A stretch of DNA of 15,302 bases, from positions 1 to 15,302 of the forward strand of contig CAZORL010000036.1 in the NCBI GenBank assembly GCA_964582375.1. Direction: 5' to 3'. The notes beneath the pieces are model-generated. The model made no database searches. It was not told the origin of the DNA and saw only the letters and a list, made by a program, of their open reading frames with translations. How positions within the stretch are numbered: the stretch's first letter is position 1; each line of letters opens with the position of its first letter. Below are positions 5,209 through 13,170 of the stretch, in pieces. Source of the DNA: CAKSQF01 sp964582375 (GTDB lineage: Bacteria; Bacillota; Clostridia; Oscillospirales; CAG-272). Made by a program: the position numbers and the translations under genes.

Positions 5209-6525
5209 ATGTCAGATATAATAAAACAACTTCTGCTGCAATTCTTTCTGATCCTCCTAAACGCATTTTTTGCCGCGGCAGAGATAGCTCTCATTTCGCT
5301 CAACGAGAAGAAGGTTCGTGCACTTGCCGAAGACGGCGACAAAAAAGCAAAACGGATGCTCAAAATAATCGAAGAGCCGACGAAATTTCTCTCGACCATA
5401 CAGATCGGCATAACGCTTGCCGGATTTCTCGGATCTGCGTTTGCGGCAGACAATTTTGCCGAAAGCCTGACCGACACGCTTGTCAGATCATTCGGCATAT
5501 CGGACGCATATGTGAACGCAATTGACACGATATCGGTCGTGATCATAACGCTGGTACTCTCCTACTTTACCCTCGTGCTGGGCGAGCTTGTTCCGAAAAG
5601 GATCGCGATGAAACACAAAGAGAAGCTTGCGGGGGGCGTTTGCGGAGTAATCTCGGCACTTACGACAATGTTAAAGCCCGTGATATGGTTTTTGACCGTA
5701 TCGACCAACCTTATTCTCAGGCTGTTCGGAATCGATCCCAAGGCATCCGAGGAAACTGTGTCGGAGGAGGACATTGTTGTCATGCTTGACGCAGGCGCAG
5801 ACGAGGGAACGCTTGACAAGGATGACATTGAGTACATAAAGAACGTATTCAAGCTTGACAGTCTGAGTGCGAAAGATGTCATGACCCAAAGAATGAAGAT
5901 CATCTGCGTAAGCGAGGACGCGACCGACGATGAAATAGTACAAGTAATCGGCGATGAAGGATACTCGCGTATTCCTATATACTCGGGAACACCCGACAAC
6001 ATAGTCGGCATACTTTACGCGCGCGATTATCTGATCGGACGCGAGAAATTCGGTTTCAAACTTAAGGATGCGGTCAAAAAGCCGCTGTATGTCCCCGAAA
6101 CAAAGCATCTTGACGCCCTTTTCAAGGAAATGCAAAGATCTCATTCACACATAGCTGTCGTAATAGACGAATACGGCGTAACATCGGGAATCGTAACCAT
6201 GGAAGACATTCTCGAAGAGTTGGTCGGCGAGATCTGGGACGAACAGGACGAAGCAATAGAGCTGATAACAAAGAATTCAGATGACAGCTACACTGTCAAG
6301 ACCTCTCTCCCAATCGAGGAATTTTTTGAATTTTTTGATGTCACATCGGACGAGGACACCGAATCATCCACCGTAAACGGTTGGGTGATCGAGAAATGCG
6401 AAGACATACCGAAGGCAGGATACTCATTTGAATATGAAAATCTTGCCATAAGAGTAACGCGAGTCGATAACCTACAGACCCGCGAGATAACGGTTAGAGT
6501 CATTGCAGTGCCCGAGGAGCAATAA
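5209..6525 (+). CDS. CNNM/CorC-type transporter with CBS domains (hemolysin family)
   Basis: This 438-residue membrane protein has the full three-part layout. The DUF21/CNNM membrane domain (about 1-175) includes NAFFAAAEIALISLNEKKV (18-36) and LGELVPKRIAM (124-134). The CBS pair (about 220-340) has MTQRMKIICV, SRIPIYSG and HIAVVIDEYGVTSGIVTMED. The CorC/HlyC domain (about 350-435) ends the protein. Members of this family are linked to Mg2+ or other divalent cation export and are probably controlled by nucleotides at the CBS domains; the older hemolysin name is misleading. The ATG at 5209 follows GGAG at 5193-5196 (12-base gap). Upstream in-frame codons fall in the GH32 remnant. trkA follows 21 bases later, so the two are probably one transcript. 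Its likely promoter is at 4741-4769. Confidence 0.93.
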   Translation: MSDIIKQLLLQFFLILLNAFFAAAEIALISLNEKKVRALAEDGDKKAKRMLKIIEEPTKFLSTIQIGITLAGFLGSAFAADNFAESLTDTLVRSFGISDAYVNAIDTISVVIITLVLSYFTLVLGELVPKRIAMKHKEKLAGGVCGVISALTTMLKPVIWFLTVSTNLILRLFGIDPKASEETVSEEDIVVMLDAGADEGTLDKDDIEYIKNVFKLDSLSAKDVMTQRMKIICVSEDATDDEIVQVIGDEGYSRIPIYSGTPDNIVGILYARDYLIGREKFGFKLKDAVKKPLYVPETKHLDALFKEMQRSHSHIAVVIDEYGVTSGIVTMEDILEELVGEIWDEQDEAIELITKNSDDSYTVKTSLPIEEFFEFFDVTSDEDTESSTVNGWVIEKCEDIPKAGYSFEYENLAIRVTRVDNLQTREITVRVIAVPEEQ

Positions 6526-6546
6526 ATCACACAGGAGATCCACACG

Positions 6547-7902
6547 ATGAATATAGTAATAATCGGACTCGGAAACATCGGAAAGACCATACTTCACAGT
6601 CTGGCTGACGATGATCACACGATAACCATAATCGACGAAAACAAGAACACCGTCGAGGAGCTTATAGAAAAATATGATGTTCAGGGTGTTGTCGGAAACG
6701 GCGCATGCCTTGACATACAAAAGGAGGCGGGCATGGCTGATGCGGATCTGACCATCGTACTCACCAAAAGCGATGAGCTTAATGTGTTTGCCTGCCTTGT
6801 CGCAAAAAAGCTTGGCGTAAAAAATACTGTCGCGAGGGTTAGAAATCCCGAATACCGCAAACAGATCGGAATAATGAAGGATCAGCTCGGCATATCCATG
6901 ATCGTCAATCCCGAAATGGACACCGCAACCGAAATATACAACCTGATAAACCTTCCCGAGATCGCAAAGGTTGAGCATTTTGCGGGCGGTCGTGTACTTC
7001 TCGTCGAGATAGTTGTCGAGGTCGGATGCTCGCTCATAGGCGAAACGCTTTACGCAATCGGCAAAAGCATCGGCACAAAGGTGCTTATTTGTGCCGTACA
7101 GCGCGGCGACAAGATCGTCATTCCGTCGGGTAATTTTGTTATCGAAGAAGGCGACAGAATACACTTTACGTCCGACGCAAGAGCACTTCGCGATTTTCTC
7201 TCGGATATACACATCGTAAAATCGCGTATCCGCAACATAATGATAGTCGGCGGAAACAGGATCGGCTACTATCTTGCGGACGAATTGTCCAAAAAGAAAT
7301 ACAACATCAAGCTCATCGAAAAGGATGAGGCACTTGCTGAGGAGCTTGCTGACAGTCTTCCGCGTGTTACCGTAATTTACGGCAACGGTACACGTCATTC
7401 CTTGTTGCTTGAGGAGGGTATCGAGGCAATGGATGCTTTCGTCGCACTGACAGACAGCGACGAAGAAAACATGATCGTTTCTATGTTTGCCAACAAAATG
7501 AAGGTCAAGAAAACGATCACGAAGATCAAAAGTGACGATCTTAACGACATGCTTTTCGAGATCGGCGTCAAAAACAATGTTTCTCCAAAGGACATCGTTG
7601 CAAATCGCATAATCAGTTACATACGTGCGATCGAAAACTCGAAGGGAAGCAATCTCTTGACCCTTTACAGGCTCGTTGACGGGCAAGTCGAGGCACTTGA
7701 GTTTCTTGCAAAAAGGCAGGAGCGGATCTGTGACAGACCGCTTCGTGAGCTTAAGTTAAAGGACAACTGTCTCATCGCCTGCATTATAAGGGAAAACAAG
7801 GTCATTATCCCCGACGGCAACGACTCTATAAAGCTTGGAGACAATGTGATCGTCGTCACGACACACAAAAATTTTGACGATCTGACAGATATTTTAGCTT
7901 AA
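6547..7902 (+). CDS. trkA: Trk system potassium uptake protein TrkA (NAD-binding regulatory subunit)
   Basis: This 451-residue cytoplasmic protein is a tandem of two RCK units, the full-length TrkA form. The first starts with the nucleotide-binding fold VIIGLGNIG (4-12), followed by the acidic strand end TIIDEN. A second fold starts near residue 230 with IMIVGGNRIGYYLADELS and LIEKDE. Each is followed by a TrkA-C domain, for instance LVEIVVEVGCSLIGETLYAI and LKLKDNCLIACIIRENKVII. It gates the TrkH channel in response to bound nucleotides. The ATG at 6547 has CAGGAG upstream at good distance. It lies 21 bases after the CNNM gene and 97 bases before trkH. There is no frameshift or missing motif. 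Confidence 0.96.
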   Translation: MNIVIIGLGNIGKTILHSLADDDHTITIIDENKNTVEELIEKYDVQGVVGNGACLDIQKEAGMADADLTIVLTKSDELNVFACLVAKKLGVKNTVARVRNPEYRKQIGIMKDQLGISMIVNPEMDTATEIYNLINLPEIAKVEHFAGGRVLLVEIVVEVGCSLIGETLYAIGKSIGTKVLICAVQRGDKIVIPSGNFVIEEGDRIHFTSDARALRDFLSDIHIVKSRIRNIMIVGGNRIGYYLADELSKKKYNIKLIEKDEALAEELADSLPRVTVIYGNGTRHSLLLEEGIEAMDAFVALTDSDEENMIVSMFANKMKVKKTITKIKSDDLNDMLFEIGVKNNVSPKDIVANRIISYIRAIENSKGSNLLTLYRLVDGQVEALEFLAKRQERICDRPLRELKLKDNCLIACIIRENKVIIPDGNDSIKLGDNVIVVTTHKNFDDLTDILA

Positions 7903-7999
7903 GGCAGAAATTAGTTTTGTAGCTTTCTCTGCTCCTTGCAGAAAGTTTGCTCTTGCAAAAAGCCCCAAATCCCACAGAAAGGAAGCTTTCGCCCGGGCG

Positions 8000-9559
8000 A
8001 TGGCGTTGAATATAAAAATGAATTACAAAAAACTTGGTGTTATCCTTGGGAAGATCATGATACTCGAGGGGCTTATGATGCTTGCGCCTCTTCTTGTATC
8101 ATTTATTTACAAAGAGGACATAAGACACAAGATCGCCATAATAATCCCGATCGCAGTACTTATCATCATAGGAGTCGGCATGCAACTGCTCAAGCCCAAA
8201 AGAGATGCACTCTATCAAAAAGAAGGTTTTGCGCTCACTGCCGCTGTGTGGATAATCATGACACTTTTTGGTGCTTTGCCGTTTGTGATCAGCGGCGACA
8301 TTCCAAGCTATATCGATGCTTGCTTTGAGATAATGTCAGGATTCACAACAACAGGCGCAAGTATCATAAACGACATAACATCGATCTCGCGCTCAATGCT
8401 GTTTTGGAGAAGTTTTTCGCACTGGATCGGCGGCATGGGAATACTCGTTTTTGTCCTTATCTTTATTCCCGAAAGCAACGACGGCTCATCGATGCATCTT
8501 TTAAGAGCGGAGAGTGCCGGACCGCAGGTCGGCAAGATTGTCACGAAAATGCGTGCATCGGCACGGATCCTTTATCTTATCTACCTTGGAATGACAATTC
8601 TTGAGGTGGTCATCTTAATGCTCGACAAGCCGATTCCCGGTTACGAAAACGATCAGTTTTTCTTTAGCTTACTTGCAACGTTCGGATGTGCGGGAACAGG
8701 AGGATTTGGGTTTGTCCCGGGCAGTATTGAGCTTTTTAACCCTTTTTCGCAGTATGTGATGGCGATATTTCTTATCTTGTTCGGCTGTAATTTCACCCTC
8801 TACTACCTTCTTTTGATAGGAAAGATCAAAGATGTTCTGAAAAACAAAGAACTGAGAGTTTATCTGTTGATCATAGCATCGGCTGTCGCACTTTGCTTTG
8901 CAAGTCTTGTATTGAAACTCGAAGCCTTCCCACAAAGCTACACTATCGAGGAAATGTTCAGACATTCGCTTTTCCAGGTTGCCTCTCTTATGACGACAGC
9001 GGGTTATTCCACAACCGATTTCGGCGTTTGGCCGATGCTCGCACTTACAACGCTTGTCGTGGTAATGTTCATCGGAGGAATGGCGGGATCGACTGCAGGC
9101 GGTATGAAGGTTTCAAGGATAGTTATAGCAGTCAAGGGCGTACACATAAACGTAAGAAAGCTGATAAACCCGAGATACGTCCCCAAAGCAAAGGTCGAGG
9201 GCAAAAGCCTTGAAGAAAAGACAATAAATGATGTTTTTGCCTTTATATCGCTCTATTTCTTCATTTTTGTTGCGGCGATCTTCTTGCTGTCTTTTGACCC
9301 AATAAACGGTCAGATGGTCACAATAAGCTCAGATGCGGGCGAATATTTTACAAAACACGGATTTTTCAGCAATTTTTCGGCTGCTCTGTCCTGCATTTCA
9401 AATATCGGTCCGGGATTTGAGGCTGTCGGTCCTTACGGCTCGTTTGCGGGATACAGTGCTTTCTCGAAGGTCATCTTGACTCTCACAATGCTTCTCGGCA
9501 GACTTGAAATACTTCCGGTTATGATACTTTTCAGCCCAAAAACATGGAAAAAAACATAA
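8000..9559 (+). CDS. trkH: TrkH family potassium transporter channel subunit
   Basis: This 519-residue membrane protein has the four pore repeats of the TrkH/KtrB family. The selectivity loops are visible as FTTTGAS (near 115), CAGTGGFGF (near 229), MTTAGYSTTDFG (near 330) and SNIGPGFEAVGPYG (near 466), each with the essential glycine. GGMAGSTAGGMK (near 360) precedes the segment that gates the pore. With TrkA it forms a K+ uptake system at the cytoplasmic membrane. The start is uncertain: ATG 8000 (after AAAGGAAG, 14 bases away) or ATG 8018 in the same frame, which would remove six residues. The 97 bases upstream carry repeated CTTTC/GAAAG tracts able to form short hairpins, one of them covering the ribosome binding site. 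No separate promoter is evident, so it probably belongs to the trkA transcript. Confidence 0.94.
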   Translation: MALNIKMNYKKLGVILGKIMILEGLMMLAPLLVSFIYKEDIRHKIAIIIPIAVLIIIGVGMQLLKPKRDALYQKEGFALTAAVWIIMTLFGALPFVISGDIPSYIDACFEIMSGFTTTGASIINDITSISRSMLFWRSFSHWIGGMGILVFVLIFIPESNDGSSMHLLRAESAGPQVGKIVTKMRASARILYLIYLGMTILEVVILMLDKPIPGYENDQFFFSLLATFGCAGTGGFGFVPGSIELFNPFSQYVMAIFLILFGCNFTLYYLLLIGKIKDVLKNKELRVYLLIIASAVALCFASLVLKLEAFPQSYTIEEMFRHSLFQVASLMTTAGYSTTDFGVWPMLALTTLVVVMFIGGMAGSTAGGMKVSRIVIAVKGVHINVRKLINPRYVPKAKVEGKSLEEKTINDVFAFISLYFFIFVAAIFLLSFDPINGQMVTISSDAGEYFTKHGFFSNFSAALSCISNIGPGFEAVGPYGSFAGYSAFSKVILTLTMLLGRLEILPVMILFSPKTWKKT

Positions 9560-9600
9560 AAATTCAGAGCATTTCGCGAAAACGAGATGCTCTGATTTTT
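9558..9600. terminator. bidirectional terminator between trkH and the phosphodiesterase gene
   Basis: CAGAGCATTTCG (9565-9576) pairs with CGAGATGCTCTG (9583-9594), with one G-T pair, around loop CGAAAA. ATTTTT follows on the plus strand, and a long A-rich stretch precedes it that becomes T-rich on the minus strand. It therefore serves both converging genes. Confidence 0.9.
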
Positions 9601-9613
9601 ATGATTTATATGA

Positions 9614-10390
9614 TCAAACAAAATGTTCGGGTTTGATGCTGCCGTCCGATTCAACCGCATCAGCGTCAAATTCATTGACTGCGTACAAAACTTCATCGTG
9701 GGTCGCCGTTGCCCAAATGCCAAGGCGACCATACTTCTTCGCTTTGGCACAGAGGTTCTTATTCGCCTTTTCGCCGGCAAACCAATATGCCCTTCCGTTG
9801 TCGTAAGGGATCCAAGTGATCAGCCTTCCTGCGGCATACTTGTATGCCTTTTCAAGTGCCTCATCCGTGACTATTCCGTCATAGTTCATCTCGGCATCGG
9901 GAAAACGCTCGGCAAGATAGGCAAGATATGGCAGGGTCTTACAAGCAAATGCGAGCTGATCACCCATATCAGCGTGCTCGATGATATCGCAGAATATCTC
10001 AAACTGCCGCTCATCAAAGGACTCGAAAACATTATCAAGCTTTATGCGTATGTTCTTCCCTTTTACAAACGCAAGTCCCTCTTCGAGGGTCGGAACGTGA
10101 GTGCCCGCAAATTCGTCGCCCATGTATATACCGGCGTCGAGTTTTTGAAGTTCATCGTTGGTCAGCGAGGATATTTTTGTCTGCTCATCAAGCGGCGAGC
10201 CGCCCGCTCTGCGGCATGTTCTGTTTACGGTATGATCATGCAGAAGTACGCAAACACTGTCCTTTGTGAATTTGCAGTCGGTCTCAATATAAGCAAACGA
10301 TTCGGCTATCGCACGCTCGAATGCGGGCAATGTGTTCTCGGGGCAGGTGTTTGACACGCCGCGATGGGCTTGAATTTCTATTTTTTTCAT
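9614..10390 (-). CDS. glycerophosphodiester phosphodiesterase family protein
   Basis: This 258-residue protein is probably cytoplasmic, as no signal peptide is seen. Family hallmarks are AHRG (8-11), PENT (17-20), ETD (36-38) and the HDHTVNRT block with catalytic His51. These supply the paired catalytic histidines (9 and 51) and metal ligands of the GDPD barrel, which hydrolyses deacylated phospholipids to glycerol-3-phosphate and an alcohol. The later metal-binding strand normally written IEIK appears here as IRIKLDN, a modest departure that could affect metal binding or specificity. The ATG at 10390 follows AAAGGAGC. It has its own promoter, which overlaps the fakA terminator hairpin. The bidirectional terminator lies 14 bases after its stop. 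Confidence 0.9.
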   Translation of the reverse strand: MKKIEIQAHRGVSNTCPENTLPAFERAIAESFAYIETDCKFTKDSVCVLLHDHTVNRTCRRAGGSPLDEQTKISSLTNDELQKLDAGIYMGDEFAGTHVPTLEEGLAFVKGKNIRIKLDNVFESFDERQFEIFCDIIEHADMGDQLAFACKTLPYLAYLAERFPDAEMNYDGIVTDEALEKAYKYAAGRLITWIPYDNGRAYWFAGEKANKNLCAKAKKYGRLGIWATATHDEVLYAVNEFDADAVESDGSIKPEHFV

Positions 10391-10422
10391 AAATACTGAT
10401 GCTCCTTTCGGTTACTGTATCC

Positions 10423-10451
10423 ATTATATCACAAAATCCGCAGAGATTCAA
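10423..10451 (-). promoter_or_regulatory. sigma-A promoter of the phosphodiesterase gene
   Basis: On the minus strand, TTGAAT (10446-10451), a 17-base spacer and TATAAT (10423-10428). The -35 and half of the spacer lie inside the terminator hairpin of the upstream fakA gene, a compact arrangement. Confidence 0.75.
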
Positions 10452-10467
10452 TATCTCTGCGGATTTT
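10433..10467 (-). terminator. terminator hairpin after fakA
   Basis: A perfect 15-bp stem (10433-10447 with 10453-10467) has loop TCAAT and contains TCCGCAGAGAT and its complement. The arms begin and end with four A/T bases, which give a short T-run on the minus strand after the hairpin. It starts ten bases past the fakA stop. Confidence 0.85.
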
Positions 10468-10476
10468 AGTCAAAAA

Positions 10477-12141
10477 TTATTCAACCGAAATGGTATAGTA
10501 ATAAAGCGGCTGACCACCGTTTATCGCGGATATCTCAACATCATCGCCGAGCTTTTCCTCAAGATATGCCACAGCGGCACTTGCCTCGTCCTCGGTAACA
10601 TCCTCGCCATAGAAAAGCGTGATAAATGATGCATCGGACATATGTTCTGAAAGTTTTTCAAGACAGGCGACCTTGTCATCGCTGACATATTTGACCTTGT
10701 GATTGACAAGACCGAGTATCTGACCCTCTTTGATCGAGTTGCCGTCAAACTCGCTGTCGCGTGCGGCGAATGTCATCTCAAGAGTAGTGACAGCCGATGC
10801 CGCCTCCTCCATTGCTACCGTATTCTCGTCGGCAGAAAGATCGGCATCAAATGAAAGCATTGCGGCAACGCCCTGCGGAACGCTGACGGTCGGGATGACT
10901 ATGACGTTCTTGTCTTTGCACAGATTTGCGCACTGTGTGGCAACAAGGCAAATATTACTGTTATTGGGGAGCAAATACACATTCTCGGCAGGGGTCGAAT
11001 TGACAGCCGAAAGAAGCTGCTCGGTCGAGGGATTCATTGTCTGACCACCAAACACGAAGCTGTCAACTCCGAGATCGGAGAAAACGCTCTTTATTCCTTC
11101 GCCCGGAGTTACGGCAACAAAGCCATATTTTTTCTCGGGTGCGGCAATTAAGTCCTTCTCTTTTTCCTCGGCGGAAACAAGCTCGGTATGTTGATTTTGC
11201 ATATTTTCAACCTTAACGGTATAGAGAGATCCGTACTTAAGAGCCTCCGAAAGAACCTTGCCGGGGTCTTTTGTATGAACATGCACCTTGACGATCTCGC
11301 TGTCATCAACGAAAACAGCACTGTCGCCGGCGGAGAGAACGAAATTTCTGAACGCTCCGACCTTGCCCTCGCCCATATACTCCCGAGATTTGGTTATAAT
11401 ACATTCGGTACAGTAGGGGTTTTCTATATTCGCTGTCTCAAACTGAGCGAAATCCGCTTTTGCCGAAGTCTCTCCCTGATCGGCAACGCCCTCAACCGGA
11501 TGTCCGGCAAGAGCCAAACGCATACCATCAAGGATGGCAACAAATCCCGCACCGCCCGCATCAACGACATTTGCCTGTTTGAGCACGGGAAGCATCTCGG
11601 GTGTTTTCTTAAGTGTATCACATGCCGCATCGTACAGGCACTCAAAAAGCCCACCGAGCGTTTTATCCGAACTCGGGAAAAGCGAGGTCGCCTCCTCTAC
11701 CGAGCAACGCATTACGGTAAGGATCGTGCCCTCAGTCGGACGCTGGACGGCCTTGTATGCCTCCTCAACACCTCTTGAAAGAGCCGCAAGAAAATCTTCT
11801 CCATCGGCTGTTTCCTTGCCCTTGAGTCCTTTTGCGATTCCTCTGAAGAAAAGTGAAAGAATAACGCCCGAGTTTCCTCTTGCGGAGCGAAGGCAAAGAC
11901 TTGCGACCTTGTCGGCAGACTCGGAAAGATTTCCGATCGCTGAAGACATGTCTCCGCGTATCGGGCTTACCGTCATGCTCATATTCGATCCGGTATCTCC
12001 GTCGGGAACGGGGAAAACATTAAGCTCGTTTATCTGTGCCTTCTTATTATTGATTGCATTTGCTCCCGACGCAACGAGTGATACATATGTCGCTCCGTCA
12101 AGCAATGTTTGTTTTTTGATCTTGTTTTCTGTCAGACTCAT
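10477..12141 (-). CDS. fakA: fatty acid kinase catalytic subunit FakA (DAK phosphatase/DhaL domain protein)
   Basis: At 554 residues this is the usual FakA (YloV) size. The N-terminal DhaL-like kinase domain has NELNVFPVPDGDTGSNM (38-54), whose aspartates bind Mg-ATP, and ARGNSGVILSLFFRG (87-101). The middle includes VVDAGGAGFVAILDGM. The C-terminal domain shows TTLEMTFAARDSEFDG, then ITLFYGEDVTEDEA and the closing GGQPLYYYTISVE typical of the family. FakA phosphorylates fatty acids held by a FakB (DegV) protein, giving acyl-phosphate for phospholipid synthesis. A DegV gene lies directly upstream on the same strand, which supports the role. The ATG at 12141 follows GAGAGGA. It has its own consensus promoter, so FakA can be made independently of degV. 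Confidence 0.93.
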   Translation of the reverse strand: MSLTENKIKKQTLLDGATYVSLVASGANAINNKKAQINELNVFPVPDGDTGSNMSMTVSPIRGDMSSAIGNLSESADKVASLCLRSARGNSGVILSLFFRGIAKGLKGKETADGEDFLAALSRGVEEAYKAVQRPTEGTILTVMRCSVEEATSLFPSSDKTLGGLFECLYDAACDTLKKTPEMLPVLKQANVVDAGGAGFVAILDGMRLALAGHPVEGVADQGETSAKADFAQFETANIENPYCTECIITKSREYMGEGKVGAFRNFVLSAGDSAVFVDDSEIVKVHVHTKDPGKVLSEALKYGSLYTVKVENMQNQHTELVSAEEKEKDLIAAPEKKYGFVAVTPGEGIKSVFSDLGVDSFVFGGQTMNPSTEQLLSAVNSTPAENVYLLPNNSNICLVATQCANLCKDKNVIVIPTVSVPQGVAAMLSFDADLSADENTVAMEEAASAVTTLEMTFAARDSEFDGNSIKEGQILGLVNHKVKYVSDDKVACLEKLSEHMSDASFITLFYGEDVTEDEASAAVAYLEEKLGDDVEISAINGGQPLYYYTISVE

Positions 12142-12186
12142 GTTTATGGGGTCCTCTCAAAATATATTTTCTCTATCCAAGCAGAT

Positions 12187-12215
12187 ATTTTACCATAAAT
12201 TTATACAAATGTCAA
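12187..12215 (-). promoter_or_regulatory. sigma-A promoter of fakA
   Basis: On the minus strand, TTGACA (12210-12215), a 17-base spacer and TAAAAT (12187-12192). The fakA ATG is about 45 bases downstream of the -10. Confidence 0.85.
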
Positions 12216-12233
12216 GGGAAATAAAACAATTTA

Positions 12234-12268
12234 ACAAATATTACCGAACAAAACGGTCGATTATTTGT
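12234..12268 (-). terminator. possible weak terminator hairpin after degV
   Basis: ACAAATA (12234-12240) pairs with TATTTGT (12262-12268), and ACCG (12243-12246) with CGGT (12254-12257), leaving a small asymmetric internal loop. On the minus strand it begins nine bases after the degV stop and is followed by T-rich but interrupted sequence. Termination may be partial, so some degV transcripts could run into fakA. Confidence 0.45.
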
Positions 12269-12276
12269 AAAACGCC

Positions 12277-13146
12277 TTATTTCGCTCTAAAAATGACGCC
12301 TATAACGCGCGGCCCACTGTGTGAGCAGACGATAGGATTGATCCTGTAAAAGCCGATCGGTCCATAACCGCAGACCGCTCTCATAGCATCCGCCATGTGC
12401 TCGCCGTCTATCGTCTCACTGCCGTAGACAACACAGTATTCACTGTCCGCTTCCATTTCGGCAAATGACTTTTCCGCGATCTTTTGCGGCAGCTTTTTGT
12501 CTCCTCTGACCATTTCGGAATTAACGATCTTATGGTCGTATATACGCATGATCGGCTTTATTCCGAGTGCCTCGCCAACGACCGCAACAGCCCCGGGAAT
12601 CCTACCCGACTTTTTTGCGTATTTCAGGGAAAAAGGAGCAAAATAAATCACACGATGCTCGATATCATCTCGCATAAAGGAGACTATATCGTCATACAAG
12701 GAACCATTCTCAGCCATTTTAACGGCAGACAGAACAGTGTGTCCGTATCCGCCCGAATAGGTCCTGCTGTCAAGGAGAGTAATAACAAGGCTGTCCTTTG
12801 CGTCCGGATGATCGGCAAAAAACTCATCGATCGCTCTTTCAGCATTGGAAAATGTAGCACTTGCATCCTTGTTTATCAGGGTCAATATGATATGCGTGTA
12901 CCCATCGTTATAAATATCTTCAAAAACGTCATAAAACTCAAAAGATGTCAGCTGTGCCGTTGTCGGTATCTCGTCTGTTTCGGAAAGAGCCTTGTAAAAC
13001 TCCTCATCCGACATATCGATCCTGCTCGTAAATCCGAGATCGCCGAGCGTCACCTTATAATTCATCACGAGAAGACTCGGATGATGTGCCTCCTCCGTGA
13101 GCGAGATATCGCTTGCGGAATCGGTCACGAATTTTATCTTTTGCAT
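12277..13146 (-). CDS. DegV family fatty-acid-binding protein (FakB type)
   Basis: This 289-residue cytoplasmic protein has DegV family hallmarks. It begins with IKFVTDSASDIS (4-15), has the serine/threonine patch EIPTTAQLTSFEF (59-71) around the fatty acid carboxylate, then LTLINKDASATFSNA, the SRTYSGGYGH loop, and FAPFSLKYAKKSGRI with the conserved KKSGRI helix start. In the known system FakB carries the fatty acid and presents it to FakA, encoded just downstream. Which chain type it prefers cannot be read from sequence. The usual patch is TSQPS-like; here it is TAQLTS, a mild change. The ATG at 13146 has AGAAAGG 13 bases upstream. It lies 24 bases after the DAHP synthase stop with no promoter between, so the two are likely cotranscribed. 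Confidence 0.93.
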   Translation of the reverse strand: MQKIKFVTDSASDISLTEEAHHPSLLVMNYKVTLGDLGFTSRIDMSDEEFYKALSETDEIPTTAQLTSFEFYDVFEDIYNDGYTHIILTLINKDASATFSNAERAIDEFFADHPDAKDSLVITLLDSRTYSGGYGHTVLSAVKMAENGSLYDDIVSFMRDDIEHRVIYFAPFSLKYAKKSGRIPGAVAVVGEALGIKPIMRIYDHKIVNSEMVRGDKKLPQKIAEKSFAEMEADSEYCVVYGSETIDGEHMADAMRAVCGYGPIGFYRINPIVCSHSGPRVIGVIFRAK

Positions 13147-13170
13147 TATACAAACAAAACCTTTCTGCCG

